A stretch of DNA of 64,000 nt from Roseateles subflavus (GTDB taxonomy: Bacteria; Pseudomonadota; Gammaproteobacteria; Burkholderiales; Burkholderiaceae_C), in the NCBI RefSeq assembly GCF_030285365.1, contig NZ_JASVDS010000001.1, positions 1,054,001 to 1,118,000 on the forward strand. The letters run 5' to 3'. The first letter of the stretch is position 1, and each line of letters opens with the position of its first letter. The position numbers were made by a program, and so were the translations under genes. The notes below the pieces were generated by a model. That model did not search any database and was not told the DNA's origin. It saw only the letters and a list, made by a program, of their open reading frames with translations. Shown one piece after another: positions 25,962-34,168 of the stretch.

Positions 25962-27172
25962 TCAATCCTGCCGCAGGCATTCGATCGGCAGGAGCTTGGA
26001 CGCGCGCCGGGCCGGGTAGTAGCCGAAGAAGAGGCCCACGAGGCTGGCGAAGCCGACGGCCACCACCACATGCTGCGCGGAGAGGCTCACCACGACCTTG
26101 TCCAGCGCGTTGATGCCCAGGGCGCCCAGCGCGGCCAGCCCGAGGCCCACGAGACCGCCGATCAGGCACAGCACCACGGACTCGCCCAGGAACTGCCAGA
26201 GCACGTCCCGGGGCTTGGCGCCGATGGCCATGCGGATGCCGATCTCGCGCACCCGCTCGGAGACGCTCACCAGCATGATGTTCATGATGCCGATGCCGCC
26301 CACGAGCAGGGAGATCGCGCCGATCACGCCCAGGCCGATGGACAGCCCCCGGGCGATCGACGATCCCGTCTCGGCGATGCTGGCCAGGTCGGTGATGGCG
26401 AAGTCGTCCTTCTTGTCGCCCGTGATGTGGTGGCGGTCGCGCAGCAGCTCCTCGGCGTCCTGGCGGGCGTCGTCCATCTGGCTGGCGTTGCGGGCCTGCA
26501 GGCTGATGTAGTGGACGAGCCCGGGCCGGGACAGGCGCAGGGGCATGGCGCTGATGGGCACCAGCACCAGCTCGCCAAGCTCGGTGCCGTCCAGCGTGCG
26601 GCCCTTGCCGGCCAACACGCCGATGATGGTGAAGGGCTGGCCGTCCAGGCGCACGACCTGGCCGATCGGGTCGCGGTCGGCGTAGTACTTGCGGGCCAGG
26701 GCCGAGCCGATCACCACGACGCGGTTGGCGGACTGCACATCGCGCTCGTCCAGGGCCACGCCGCGGTCGATCTGCCAGTTGCGCAGCTCCAGCATCGCGG
26801 GGGTGATGCCCAGCACGGTCTGGTTGCTGTTGGCGTCGCCGTAGTGCAGCTGGAAGAAGCCCTGCAGCGCGGGCGCCGCGCCGCGCAGGCTGGGCAGCTG
26901 GGCCAGGGCGCGGGCGTCGTCCACGGTGAGGTTGGGCACCTCGCCCGCACGCCGCCGCACGCCGCCGTCCACCGGCGTGCCGGGCTGGACGATCAGCTGG
27001 TTGCTGCCCAGCACCGCCAGCTCCTTGGCGATGAAGGCGCGCACGGAGTCGCCCACGCTGAGCATGAGCAGCACGGACGCGATGCCGATCACCACGCCGA
27101 GCATGGTGAGCGCGCTGCGCAGGCGGTTGCCGTTCAGGGCCCGGAGGGCCTCGATGAAGATCTGGAGGGGTC

Positions 27173-27176
<4 letters not shown>
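25962..27176 (-). CDS. MacB-type ABC transporter permease
   Basis: A 404-residue permease with the MacB/FtsX layout: an N-terminal transmembrane helix (about 20-44, RLRSALTMLGVVIGIASVLLM), a large periplasmic MacB-PCD domain (about 45-270), and three C-terminal helices with the conserved ISLLVGGIGIMNIMLVSVSERVREIGIRMAIG region. The ATPase is a separate gene, overlapping by ATGA. Such permeases act mechanically with a periplasmic adaptor and an outer-membrane TolC-like channel to expel peptides, siderophores or lipopeptides. Last gene of the operon, so export of the cluster's peptide is the likely job. Confidence 0.9.
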
Positions 27177-27928
<752 letters not shown>

Positions 27929-27929
27929 G

Positions 27930-29114
27930 TCAGGCCCCCTCGCGCACGTCGGTCTTGGCGCGGCGGATGACCACGGTGTCGCCGGGCTTCAGGTCCCCGC
28001 TGAGCAGCTCGGTGAAGCGGGTGTTCGAGATGCCGATGGTGACCTCGTGCGCCTCCAGCTTGCGGTTGGGGCCCTCGGTGTAGACCTTGAACACGCGTTC
28101 GCCGTCGCGCAGGCTGCTGAGCACGCCGTCGTCGCTGGCCGAGGGGCTGGTCTCGCCCTTCTTGAGGCGCTTGACGAGCAGCTCGTCGTCGTTCGGCTTG
28201 AAACGCAGCGCGGCCGTCGGCAGGCGCAGGCTCTTCTCGCTGCTGGCCACGACGATGCGCGTCTGCGCGGTCATGCCGGGCTTGAGAAGGCCTTCGGGAT
28301 TGGCGACGTTCACGATGACCGTGTAGGTCACCACGCCCTGCGTGTTGGTCGGGTTCAGGCGGAACTGCTGCACGCTGCCCTCGAACTCACGCGAGGGAAA
28401 GGCATCCACGACGAAACGCACCTTCTGGCCTTCGCGGATCAGCCCGACGTCGGCCTCGCTGACGTTGGCCTGGATCACCATCTCGTTGAGGTCGCGGGCC
28501 AGCAGGAAGAGCTCGGGCGTCTGGAAGCTCGCGGCGACGGTCTGGCCGACGTCGATGCTGCGCTTGATGACGACGCCGTCGACCGGGGCGCGGATGATGC
28601 TGTTGTTGAGGTCGGTGCGGGCGGCGTCGAGCTGCGCGCGGGCCAGCTCGCGGTCGGCGCGCGCGGCTTCGGCCTCGCGCAGGCTCTGGTCGCGCTGCGG
28701 GGTCGAGATGAAGCCCTGGGCGGCCAGGGCCTCGTTGCGGCGCAGCGTGGCTTCGGCGAAGGCGAGGCGGGCCTCGGCCGACGCCAGCTGGGCGCGGCCC
28801 TGGCGCTCGCGGGCCTCGAAGTTGGCGGAGTCCAGCCGCGCCAGCACCTGGCCCTTCACGACCTTGTCGTTGAAGTCCACCAGGCGCTGCGCCACGGTGC
28901 CGCTGACGGCCGTGCCGACGGTCACGGTGGACACCGGCTGCAGGCTGCCGTTGGCCATGATGACCTGCGTGATGGCGCCTTCGTCCAGCGCGGCGGACTT
29001 GAAGGGCGACGGGCGGGTGCTGCTGGACGCCTGGCTGTTCCAGGCCCAGCCGGCGAGCAGAGCGGTGGTGAGCACGCTGCCCAGCACGAACCAGCGGCGA
29101 CGATTCTTGAGCAT
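27930..29114 (-). CDS. periplasmic adaptor (MacA/HlyD-type membrane fusion protein)
   Basis: A 394-residue protein with an N-terminal membrane anchor (WFVLGSVLTTALLAGWAW), a lipoyl/barrel-sandwich domain (TVGTAVSGTVAQRLVDFNDKVVKGQVLARLD region), a helical hairpin of alternating Ala/Glu/Arg (about 95-165), and beta-barrel plus membrane-proximal domains. The start MLKNRRR has an AAGGAGAT ribosome-binding site. It would bridge the permease to an outer-membrane channel; no TolC homologue is encoded in the window. Confidence 0.9.
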   Translation of the reverse strand: MLKNRRRWFVLGSVLTTALLAGWAWNSQASSSTRPSPFKSAALDEGAITQVIMANGSLQPVSTVTVGTAVSGTVAQRLVDFNDKVVKGQVLARLDSANFEARERQGRAQLASAEARLAFAEATLRRNEALAAQGFISTPQRDQSLREAEAARADRELARAQLDAARTDLNNSIIRAPVDGVVIKRSIDVGQTVAASFQTPELFLLARDLNEMVIQANVSEADVGLIREGQKVRFVVDAFPSREFEGSVQQFRLNPTNTQGVVTYTVIVNVANPEGLLKPGMTAQTRIVVASSEKSLRLPTAALRFKPNDDELLVKRLKKGETSPSASDDGVLSSLRDGERVFKVYTEGPNRKLEAHEVTIGISNTRFTELLSGDLKPGDTVVIRRAKTDVREGA

Positions 29115-29184
29115 CTTGATCTCCTTGCGGCCCGGGCGCACGGCGCCTCGGGCGAGGGGTGTTCAGGGGCGCCGGAGCGCGGGT

Positions 29185-29952
29185 TCAGAGCAGGCGGAAG
29201 CCGATCAGCGCGACGGCGTGTTCGGGCAGCGTGAGGCGGACCTGGTCATCCCAGCCGGCATCGGCCTTGATGCTGGCGCAGTACAGCGTGCGGCCCGTCG
29301 TCTGGCTGTGCTCCTTGACCTTGCTGTCCAGGCGCACGGTGGCGAGCTCGGTGCCGTCGGCACTGGTGGCCTTGAGCGACTGGTCCTCGCGGGTGGAGCA
29401 CACGTCGAAGCTGGCATCGGAGCGCGACAGCAGGCGCCACTTGAAGGGGAAGCGTTCGCGGTACACGGCCTGGTAGTCGCGCAGCACCTGGCGCACCCAG
29501 CCCATGTCGGACGCGCTGCCGCCGAGCTGCGGCACGAGGGCGAAGTTGCCCACGCCCCAGGCACCATCGGCGCGGTTCACGGTGAGGTCGGCCTGCTTGA
29601 CGTCGACGGGCAGGTCGTGCGGCACGACGTAGAGCTCGCCGATGGCCGGGGTGATGGCCACGTCCTTGTCCTCGTCGTAGACGCTCACGCGCAGCGGCGT
29701 GGTCTTGTCCCGGCTGAACAGGCGCATGCCCTGGCGGATGTGGCCGTGGCTCAGCTCGTGGATGGGGCGCACGGTGCGGGCCCAGGTCTCGTAGGGCATC
29801 ACGGAGCTGCGCTTGCCGTTGACCTCGACGGCGTCCGGCGTGCCGGGCTCGGTCTCGATGCTGGCGGCCTGCGAGCCGGCCGGCAGGGCGGCGGCGGCCA
29901 GCAGGGCGAGGGCGAAGAGGCGGGAGAGGGCGGTGGGCGTGCGCATGGTCAT
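29185..29952 (-). CDS. exported protein of unknown function in the RiPP operon
   Basis: A 255-residue protein with a clear signal peptide (LFALALLAAAALPAGSQA, cleavage after about residue 30). The mature part includes VEVNGKRSS, WARTVRPIHELSHGHIRQGM, a charged LRVSVYDEDKD strand, FDVCSTRED and a second late Cys (LYCAS), so a disulfide is possible. No known fold recognised. Translation is coupled by ATGA to the radical SAM gene, tying it to peptide maturation or export; immunity, peptide binding or processing are all conceivable. The exported protein at 21309-22151 shows a similar order of elements. Confidence 0.75.
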   Translation of the reverse strand: MTMRTPTALSRLFALALLAAAALPAGSQAASIETEPGTPDAVEVNGKRSSVMPYETWARTVRPIHELSHGHIRQGMRLFSRDKTTPLRVSVYDEDKDVAITPAIGELYVVPHDLPVDVKQADLTVNRADGAWGVGNFALVPQLGGSASDMGWVRQVLRDYQAVYRERFPFKWRLLSRSDASFDVCSTREDQSLKATSADGTELATVRLDSKVKEHSQTTGRTLYCASIKADAGWDDQVRLTLPEHAVALIGFRLL

Positions 29953-31325
29953 TGGCTCCGGTTGACGAGACGGCCCTGACGGTTCAGGCGGACCATCTCC
30001 AGCGTGAGGCGTGCTTCGATGTTGTGCTTGATGGAGGGGCAGGGCGAGATGCCCTCCGTCCAGTGCTTGGGGCACTTGCCCCCGCAGATGGGCAGGATGC
30101 GGCAGCTGTGGCAGGGCACCTCGCCGGCGAGGATGCGGTCGTTCCAGTCGGCGAAGGGGCGGGCCTTGGGCGGGCTGATCGCGGGCTTGCGCACGTCATC
30201 CAGACGGTAGAAGCGCACCTCCTGGTAGGCGGGCACCTGCGAGACCTCCGTGCAGTTGAAGGCCTCGCCGTAGGGGTCGATCAGCTCGGCCTCCTCGCGC
30301 ACGCTCATGCACACGATGGGCTTGAGCGCCTTGGGCACGAGGCTCGGCGACTGCCCGGCGTCCATCAGCCGGCCCAGCAGGTCGACCTCGAAGTCGGCGT
30401 AGCGCTGCTGGCTGAGCGACTCCAGGTGCGCATCGTTGCCCCAGCTGTGCACGGGCGCCGTGTAGAAACGGAAGTGGCGCAGCAGGTCCTGCTCGCGCAG
30501 CGTCTCGACGAGGGCGATCGTGCCGTCGTGATTGCGGCCGTCGACGTTGCAGCGGATCGAGATCCAGGCCCCGCAGCTCGCGAAGCGCGGGTCGGCGGCG
30601 ATGCCCTTGAGGTTGTTGAGGATGGTGTCGAAGGAGGGGCGGCCATCCTTGGTCACGCGGCGCTGGTCATGGAACTCGCGGGCGCCGTCCAGCGTGATGT
30701 CGAAGGCCATCACGCGGTGCTGCTCCACCAGCTCGAAGAAGAGCCGGGGCGTGAGCGCCACGCCATTGGTGGCCATCTGGGCGCTGTAGGCCAGGCGGTG
30801 CTCCTTCGCGAGGGCCTGCAGCCGAGGCGACAGGGTGCGGATGGAGGCGATGCCCAGCAGGGGCTCCGCGCCGAACCAGCCGATCTGCAGGCGCCGGTAG
30901 CCGCCGCGCTGCGCCAGCTTGTGCTCGGCCCGCGTCAGCACGCCCTGCATGATGGCGTCGTCCATGCGCCGGTTCTCGTGCTTCTGGCCGCAGTAGTCGC
31001 AGCCGAGCTGGCAGTTCGCCGACGGCGCGATGCCCAGGTAGAGCATGTCGTCCGATTTGATCGAGGCCTTGTTGTGGGCCACGACCACGGCGCGCTCATC
31101 CTCATGGGCCGGCACCAGGATCTTGTGCTCGACCAGCGCGGACTTCAGCGCGACCGGCAGCTGGTCGATGCGGCCGTGCTGGACGTCCGCCCAGTCGGCA
31201 TCGCTCACCAGCAGCGAGCGGGCGCTGCGGGTCGAATAGACCATGCGGAAGGCGCGCCGGCCGACGGCGGGGCTCACGGCCAGGTAGTGGCTGGCGCGCA
31301 GGGCAGGGGAAGTGCTCATGGTCAT
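29949..31325 (-). CDS. radical SAM/SPASM peptide maturase
   Basis: A 458-residue radical SAM enzyme. The [4Fe-4S]-SAM motif is CQLGCDYC (C105, C109, C112), followed by a GGEP-like motif in WFGAEPLLG and strand motifs such as MAFDITLDG. The C-terminal SPASM-type region has the cysteines in CHSCRILPICGGKCP (C405, C408, C414, C418) and a further one at C429, enough for auxiliary clusters. The first ~95 residues could bind a leader peptide. SPASM maturases install thioether, C-C or other crosslinks in ribosomal peptides. It overlaps both neighbours by ATGA. The likely substrate is the 50-residue peptide encoded first in the operon. Confidence 0.9.
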   Translation of the reverse strand: MTMSTSPALRASHYLAVSPAVGRRAFRMVYSTRSARSLLVSDADWADVQHGRIDQLPVALKSALVEHKILVPAHEDERAVVVAHNKASIKSDDMLYLGIAPSANCQLGCDYCGQKHENRRMDDAIMQGVLTRAEHKLAQRGGYRRLQIGWFGAEPLLGIASIRTLSPRLQALAKEHRLAYSAQMATNGVALTPRLFFELVEQHRVMAFDITLDGAREFHDQRRVTKDGRPSFDTILNNLKGIAADPRFASCGAWISIRCNVDGRNHDGTIALVETLREQDLLRHFRFYTAPVHSWGNDAHLESLSQQRYADFEVDLLGRLMDAGQSPSLVPKALKPIVCMSVREEAELIDPYGEAFNCTEVSQVPAYQEVRFYRLDDVRKPAISPPKARPFADWNDRILAGEVPCHSCRILPICGGKCPKHWTEGISPCPSIKHNIEARLTLEMVRLNRQGRLVNRSQ

Positions 31326-32476
31326 TGGGCCACCAGCAGCTCGCTGGCGACGATCTGTTGCAGGGACTGCGGGTCCTTGAAGAACTGGGCCAGCCACTGG
31401 CCGGAGATGCCCTGCCGGCTGTCACGCAGGCGCTGCATCCAGCTCGTGTAGATGGGCGGCACGCGCTTGAGCTCGTCGGTCTGCGAATCCAGCAGCAGGC
31501 CCTGCGACGGCTCGTACAGGTGGTAGCGGTCCTCGTTGAAGCGGTAGTGACGCTGGGGTTCGAAGGCGCTCATGCGGCGCTGCTGGGCGCGGGTCCGGTA
31601 GCTGTACCAGCCCATCTCCCACTGCTCGGCGTGATGGAGGGCCGCCGCCTCGAACCGGTGCCACAGCTGCTGCAGCGCCTGCTGGGCGAAGGTCTCGCGA
31701 TCGCCGGCCGGATGCAGCGCATCGCCGATCTCGACGCTCACCGTGCCGTCGACTTCGCGCCAGGAGACCATGGGCACCAGCGGCAGGCCCAGCTTGTGCG
31801 CCAGGTAGGCCGCGCCCATGCGCGCCAGGATCTCGCGCCCGGCGAAGCGCAGGCCCACGGTGTGCCGGTCCTCCTCCGCCGAGCTCATCTGCCCGCGCTG
31901 GCCGCGCTGGCCGTCGATGCAGATGTAGAGGCTGCGCCCCTCGCGCAGCGTGCGCATCATCTGGATCAGGGCAGCGCCGCCGTCGCTGTTGAGGACGTTG
32001 AGCTCGGCATCCCAGAGCCGGCGCTCGCGCCCCAGCTGGTTCATGCGGACCATCGCGCCGCCATGCTCCTGGGCCATGCCCGGGCCTGCCACGATGGACA
32101 TCGGCACGCCGCGGCGCAGCAGCAGCACCGGCTGGATGGCCCAGGCGCCCAGGTGATAGGAGCAGTAGATCGCCGGCCCGTCGGCCGGGCGGCCGCGCTG
32201 CAGATTCAGCAGCCCGGCAGTTTCGAGGTCGCAGATGGCGCCGAACTCGAACTTCTTCATCTCGCGATGACGGAAGTTGTCCCGGTACTGCTGGCGGCTT
32301 TCACCGTGAGCGAGCTGCGGGAAGAAATATTCATGCGCGATGCGGAATCTCAACCAGTCCAGGCGCTCGGGGCCGGGAATATCCAGGTTGAGGGCTGCGG
32401 CGCTGTCACCCGCATCAAAATAGGCATTTTGATGGGCTTCCCGCAGTTCATGGAGAGGGGGTTCTGCTTTTGACAT
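31322..32476 (-). CDS. LpxL/HtrB-like acyltransferase-fold protein with altered active site
   Basis: A 384-residue soluble protein resembling the lysophospholipid acyltransferase (LPLAT) superfamily. The region AIYCSYHLGAWAIQPVLLL matches the HtrB/LpxL catalytic block, normally H-x4-E/D (as in HFGNWE); here His108 is kept but the acidic position 113 is Ala. Later blocks (LYICIDGQRGQRG, AAYLAHKLGLPLVPMVSWRE) fit the family. There is no N-terminal membrane helix. It may acylate the peptide by a changed mechanism, or bind lipid or peptide without catalysis. Its start overlaps the M50 gene by 29 bp. Confidence 0.7.
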   Translation of the reverse strand: MSKAEPPLHELREAHQNAYFDAGDSAAALNLDIPGPERLDWLRFRIAHEYFFPQLAHGESRQQYRDNFRHREMKKFEFGAICDLETAGLLNLQRGRPADGPAIYCSYHLGAWAIQPVLLLRRGVPMSIVAGPGMAQEHGGAMVRMNQLGRERRLWDAELNVLNSDGGAALIQMMRTLREGRSLYICIDGQRGQRGQMSSAEEDRHTVGLRFAGREILARMGAAYLAHKLGLPLVPMVSWREVDGTVSVEIGDALHPAGDRETFAQQALQQLWHRFEAAALHHAEQWEMGWYSYRTRAQQRRMSAFEPQRHYRFNEDRYHLYEPSQGLLLDSQTDELKRVPPIYTSWMQRLRDSRQGISGQWLAQFFKDPQSLQQIVASELLVAQ

Positions 32477-33620
32477 GGCTATACGCTCTCATCAGGAAGG
32501 GACGTGCGAAGAAGAAAAGCAGGATCAGGCTGACGGCTGAGGAAAAGAGAGTCCTCGGATGGTCGATCGCCAGAATTTCCAAGCTTTGCGCGCTGGCAAT
32601 ATCGAAACTTCGGTTGAAGCTGATATAGGTGGATTTCAGCAATCCCCAGCTCACGAAAGCCAGGAATACATAGTTGCAGACGGCATACCCCGCGATGAAC
32701 CATTCGGTGCCGGTCACCGGCAGGCGGGCGCGCAGGCGCTGGAATACGATCCAGCACATGCCGCCGGCGCGCTGATACAGGTCGTGAAGGCCCAGGAAAT
32801 CAGCCAGCAGCCAGTAACCGTCATTCCGGATGAAGGGAATCAGCACGAAGATCGCCGTGGCGAGGTTCGACTTGAACGCCAGCGTCAGCCAGGCCTGCGT
32901 GTGGCCGCTGGTGAGCGCGATGCCGGCATAGAGCACCACGGTCGCGAGCATCTGGAAGTAGATGCCGCCCAGGTTCACGACGAAGCGGGACTTGCGGTCC
33001 ACCAGCCAGGCGTTGCTCACATTGGCGAAGAAGACCGGGAAGATGAGGTAGAAGCCGAAGCCGATCTCCTGCGGCGGCTGCCCGACGTGGCGCATGCCCG
33101 CGGCGTGGCCCAGTTCGTGGAACAGCAGGACGGCCACGATGCAGGCGTAGCCCATCAGGAGGTCCAGCGCCGTCAGGTCCAGGCTGCGCAGCTGCGTGCC
33201 GCCCACCTGGTGGAAGACGAAGAGATCGGCGAGGACCAGCACCGTCAGCAGGCTCACGGCCCACACGAGGGGGGCGGCGAACAGGCCGGCCAGGCGTGCG
33301 GCCAGGCGCTGCACCAGCGTGGCGGGCAGGACGGTGATCGAGGTGTGGATGTAGTTGCGGCTCGGACGCTCGGGCGCCAGGCCCGCGATCCGTGCCAGGA
33401 GGTCCGCCTTGAAGGCGTCACGGCCGGCGGGGGCCACGCCCCAGCGGTCCATCAGGCGTTCGCAGCCGGCGTCCACGCCCTCCTGCTTCAGGACCGTCAG
33501 GGTCTCGTGCAGGCGGGGTTGAATCTTGAAGTGGCGGCCGTTGAGCTCGGCCTGGAAGGCACCGTCCACCACCTGGAGCTGGACCTGGGAGACCAGGGCT
33601 GGGATGTCGAGGGTGCTCAT
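32448..33620 (-). CDS. M50-family (site-2-type) membrane metalloprotease
   Basis: A 390-residue protein with about eight hydrophobic segments. The zinc motif HELGH is at 168-172 inside a helix, and the third-ligand motif is in FIRNDGYW (Asp267). The first ~95 residues are soluble and contain a compact block (LNGRHFKIQPRLHETLTVLKQEGV) that could be a PqqD-like winged helix for leader recognition. M50 proteins in RiPP operons are thought to cleave or translocate modified peptides at the membrane. First enzyme gene after the precursor; its 3' end is lower in GC than the window average. Confidence 0.85.
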   Translation of the reverse strand: MSTLDIPALVSQVQLQVVDGAFQAELNGRHFKIQPRLHETLTVLKQEGVDAGCERLMDRWGVAPAGRDAFKADLLARIAGLAPERPSRNYIHTSITVLPATLVQRLAARLAGLFAAPLVWAVSLLTVLVLADLFVFHQVGGTQLRSLDLTALDLLMGYACIVAVLLFHELGHAAGMRHVGQPPQEIGFGFYLIFPVFFANVSNAWLVDRKSRFVVNLGGIYFQMLATVVLYAGIALTSGHTQAWLTLAFKSNLATAIFVLIPFIRNDGYWLLADFLGLHDLYQRAGGMCWIVFQRLRARLPVTGTEWFIAGYAVCNYVFLAFVSWGLLKSTYISFNRSFDIASAQSLEILAIDHPRTLFSSAVSLILLFFFARPFLMRAYSHVKSRTPSP

Positions 33621-33642
33621 GATGGGAGGGTCTTGGAAAGGG

Positions 33643-33684
33643 CGGGATGCACCCGAAGGCAGGTGAATGTCTGAATGCATCCCG
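33643..33684 (-). promoter_or_regulatory. inverted repeat between precursor and M50 gene (1)
   Basis: CGGGATGCA and TGCATCCCG are perfect 9-base arms separated by 24 bases. It lies just before the M50 start and could slow read-through or sequester translation signals. No T-tract. Confidence 0.45.
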
Positions 33685-33692
33685 CTGCCTGA

Positions 33693-33711
33693 GTTTCATG
33701 CGGCATGAAAC
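33693..33711 (-). promoter_or_regulatory. hairpin after the precursor gene (2)
   Basis: GTTTCATG, three bases, CATGAAAC: a perfect 8-bp stem 20 bp after the precursor stop codon. Stem-loops here commonly protect precursor mRNA or act as leaky attenuators so that peptide outnumbers enzyme. There is no U-run, so it is not a classical terminator. Confidence 0.55.
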
Positions 33712-33730
33712 CCAGGCCACGGGCCCGAAA

Positions 33731-33883
33731 TTACTCGGAAGCCTGCTCTTCGCGGGGCGAGCAGATGAAGTTGGTGATGTCGATCAGGTCCTGGTCGGCA
33801 GCAGCGTTGACCATTTCGAAGCGCTGGTCCAGTTCGACGGCAGCCAGTTCGTCCTTCAGGGTGTTCAGGTCGGTGTTTTGCAT
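33731..33883 (-). CDS. putative RiPP precursor peptide (50 residues)
   Basis: A short gene with a good ribosome-binding site (AAGGAAA, spacing 4-5 to ATG). The product starts MQNTDLNTLKDELAAVELDQ, an acidic, amphipathic, leader-like stretch, continues RFEMVNAAADQDLIDITN, and ends FICSPREEQASE with a single cysteine at position 41. It is the first gene of an operon with a radical SAM/SPASM maturase, an M50 protease and a MacAB-like exporter, which is what marks it as a precursor. No Gly-Gly processing site is present. Which residues form the core is unknown; the NFICSP region is the obvious candidate. Confidence 0.75.
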   Translation of the reverse strand: MQNTDLNTLKDELAAVELDQRFEMVNAAADQDLIDITNFICSPREEQASE

Positions 33884-33889
33884 GATGTT

Positions 33890-33901
33890 TCCTTGAAAAG
33901 G
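33890..33901. repeat. 12-bp direct repeat, copy at the precursor ribosome-binding site
   Basis: TCCTTGAAAAGG on the plus strand; on the minus strand the same bases carry the precursor's Shine-Dalgarno sequence and can form a small CCTT-TTC-AAGG hairpin. An identical 12-mer occurs 42 bp upstream. Confidence 0.6.
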
Positions 33902-33930
33902 TGATTAAAGGTTTTGACCGGGTATATTCG

Positions 33931-33945
33931 GTCCTTGAAAAGGAC
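33931..33945. promoter_or_regulatory. hairpin with second copy of the 12-bp repeat in the precursor leader
   Basis: GTCCTT-GAA-AAGGAC is a perfect 6-bp inverted repeat containing the same 12-mer (33932-33943). In the precursor's untranslated leader it is a mock copy of the ribosome-binding-site hairpin, or half of a regulator-binding pair. Confidence 0.5.
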
Positions 33946-34051
33946 TCCGGGTTTTTATTCCGAAGCCATGGCCTTTGAATGAGAGGCAACTTTCTTCTGC
34001 AGCTTTCCGGTTGCTTTCTGTTATTCGTTCAGCGCATGGGTTGAACTCTAA

Positions 34052-34080
34052 ATATCAGATCCGTAGGGCGCTACTGACAA
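34052..34080 (-). promoter_or_regulatory. candidate sigma-70 promoter of the RiPP operon
   Basis: On the minus strand TTGTCA (34075-34080) and TGATAT (34052-34057) are separated by 17 bp. It would give a leader of about 160 nt before the precursor. The -35 is close to consensus, the -10 is poor; the whole 33884-34090 stretch is AT-rich against a GC-rich background. Confidence 0.35.
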
Positions 34081-34168
34081 AACTAATAGGTGCGTGCGCC
34101 CGGCCGTTCTGATGGCTGGCGCGGACGCCGGCGGCAGGGCGGGCGGCCCCAGGCAGTACCATCGCCCG

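Noticed and set aside
33690-33712. Reading the GTTTCATG/CATGAAAC hairpin as an intrinsic terminator
   Set aside because: No run of T follows it in the direction of transcription, and the enzyme genes downstream have no evident separate promoter.
33696-33989. 97-codon minus-strand frame and 85-codon plus-strand frame overlapping the precursor peptide gene
   Set aside because: Both have Arg/His/Pro-rich or patternless products and no good ribosome-binding site, whereas the 50-codon frame has one and a leader-like product in the right place of the operon.
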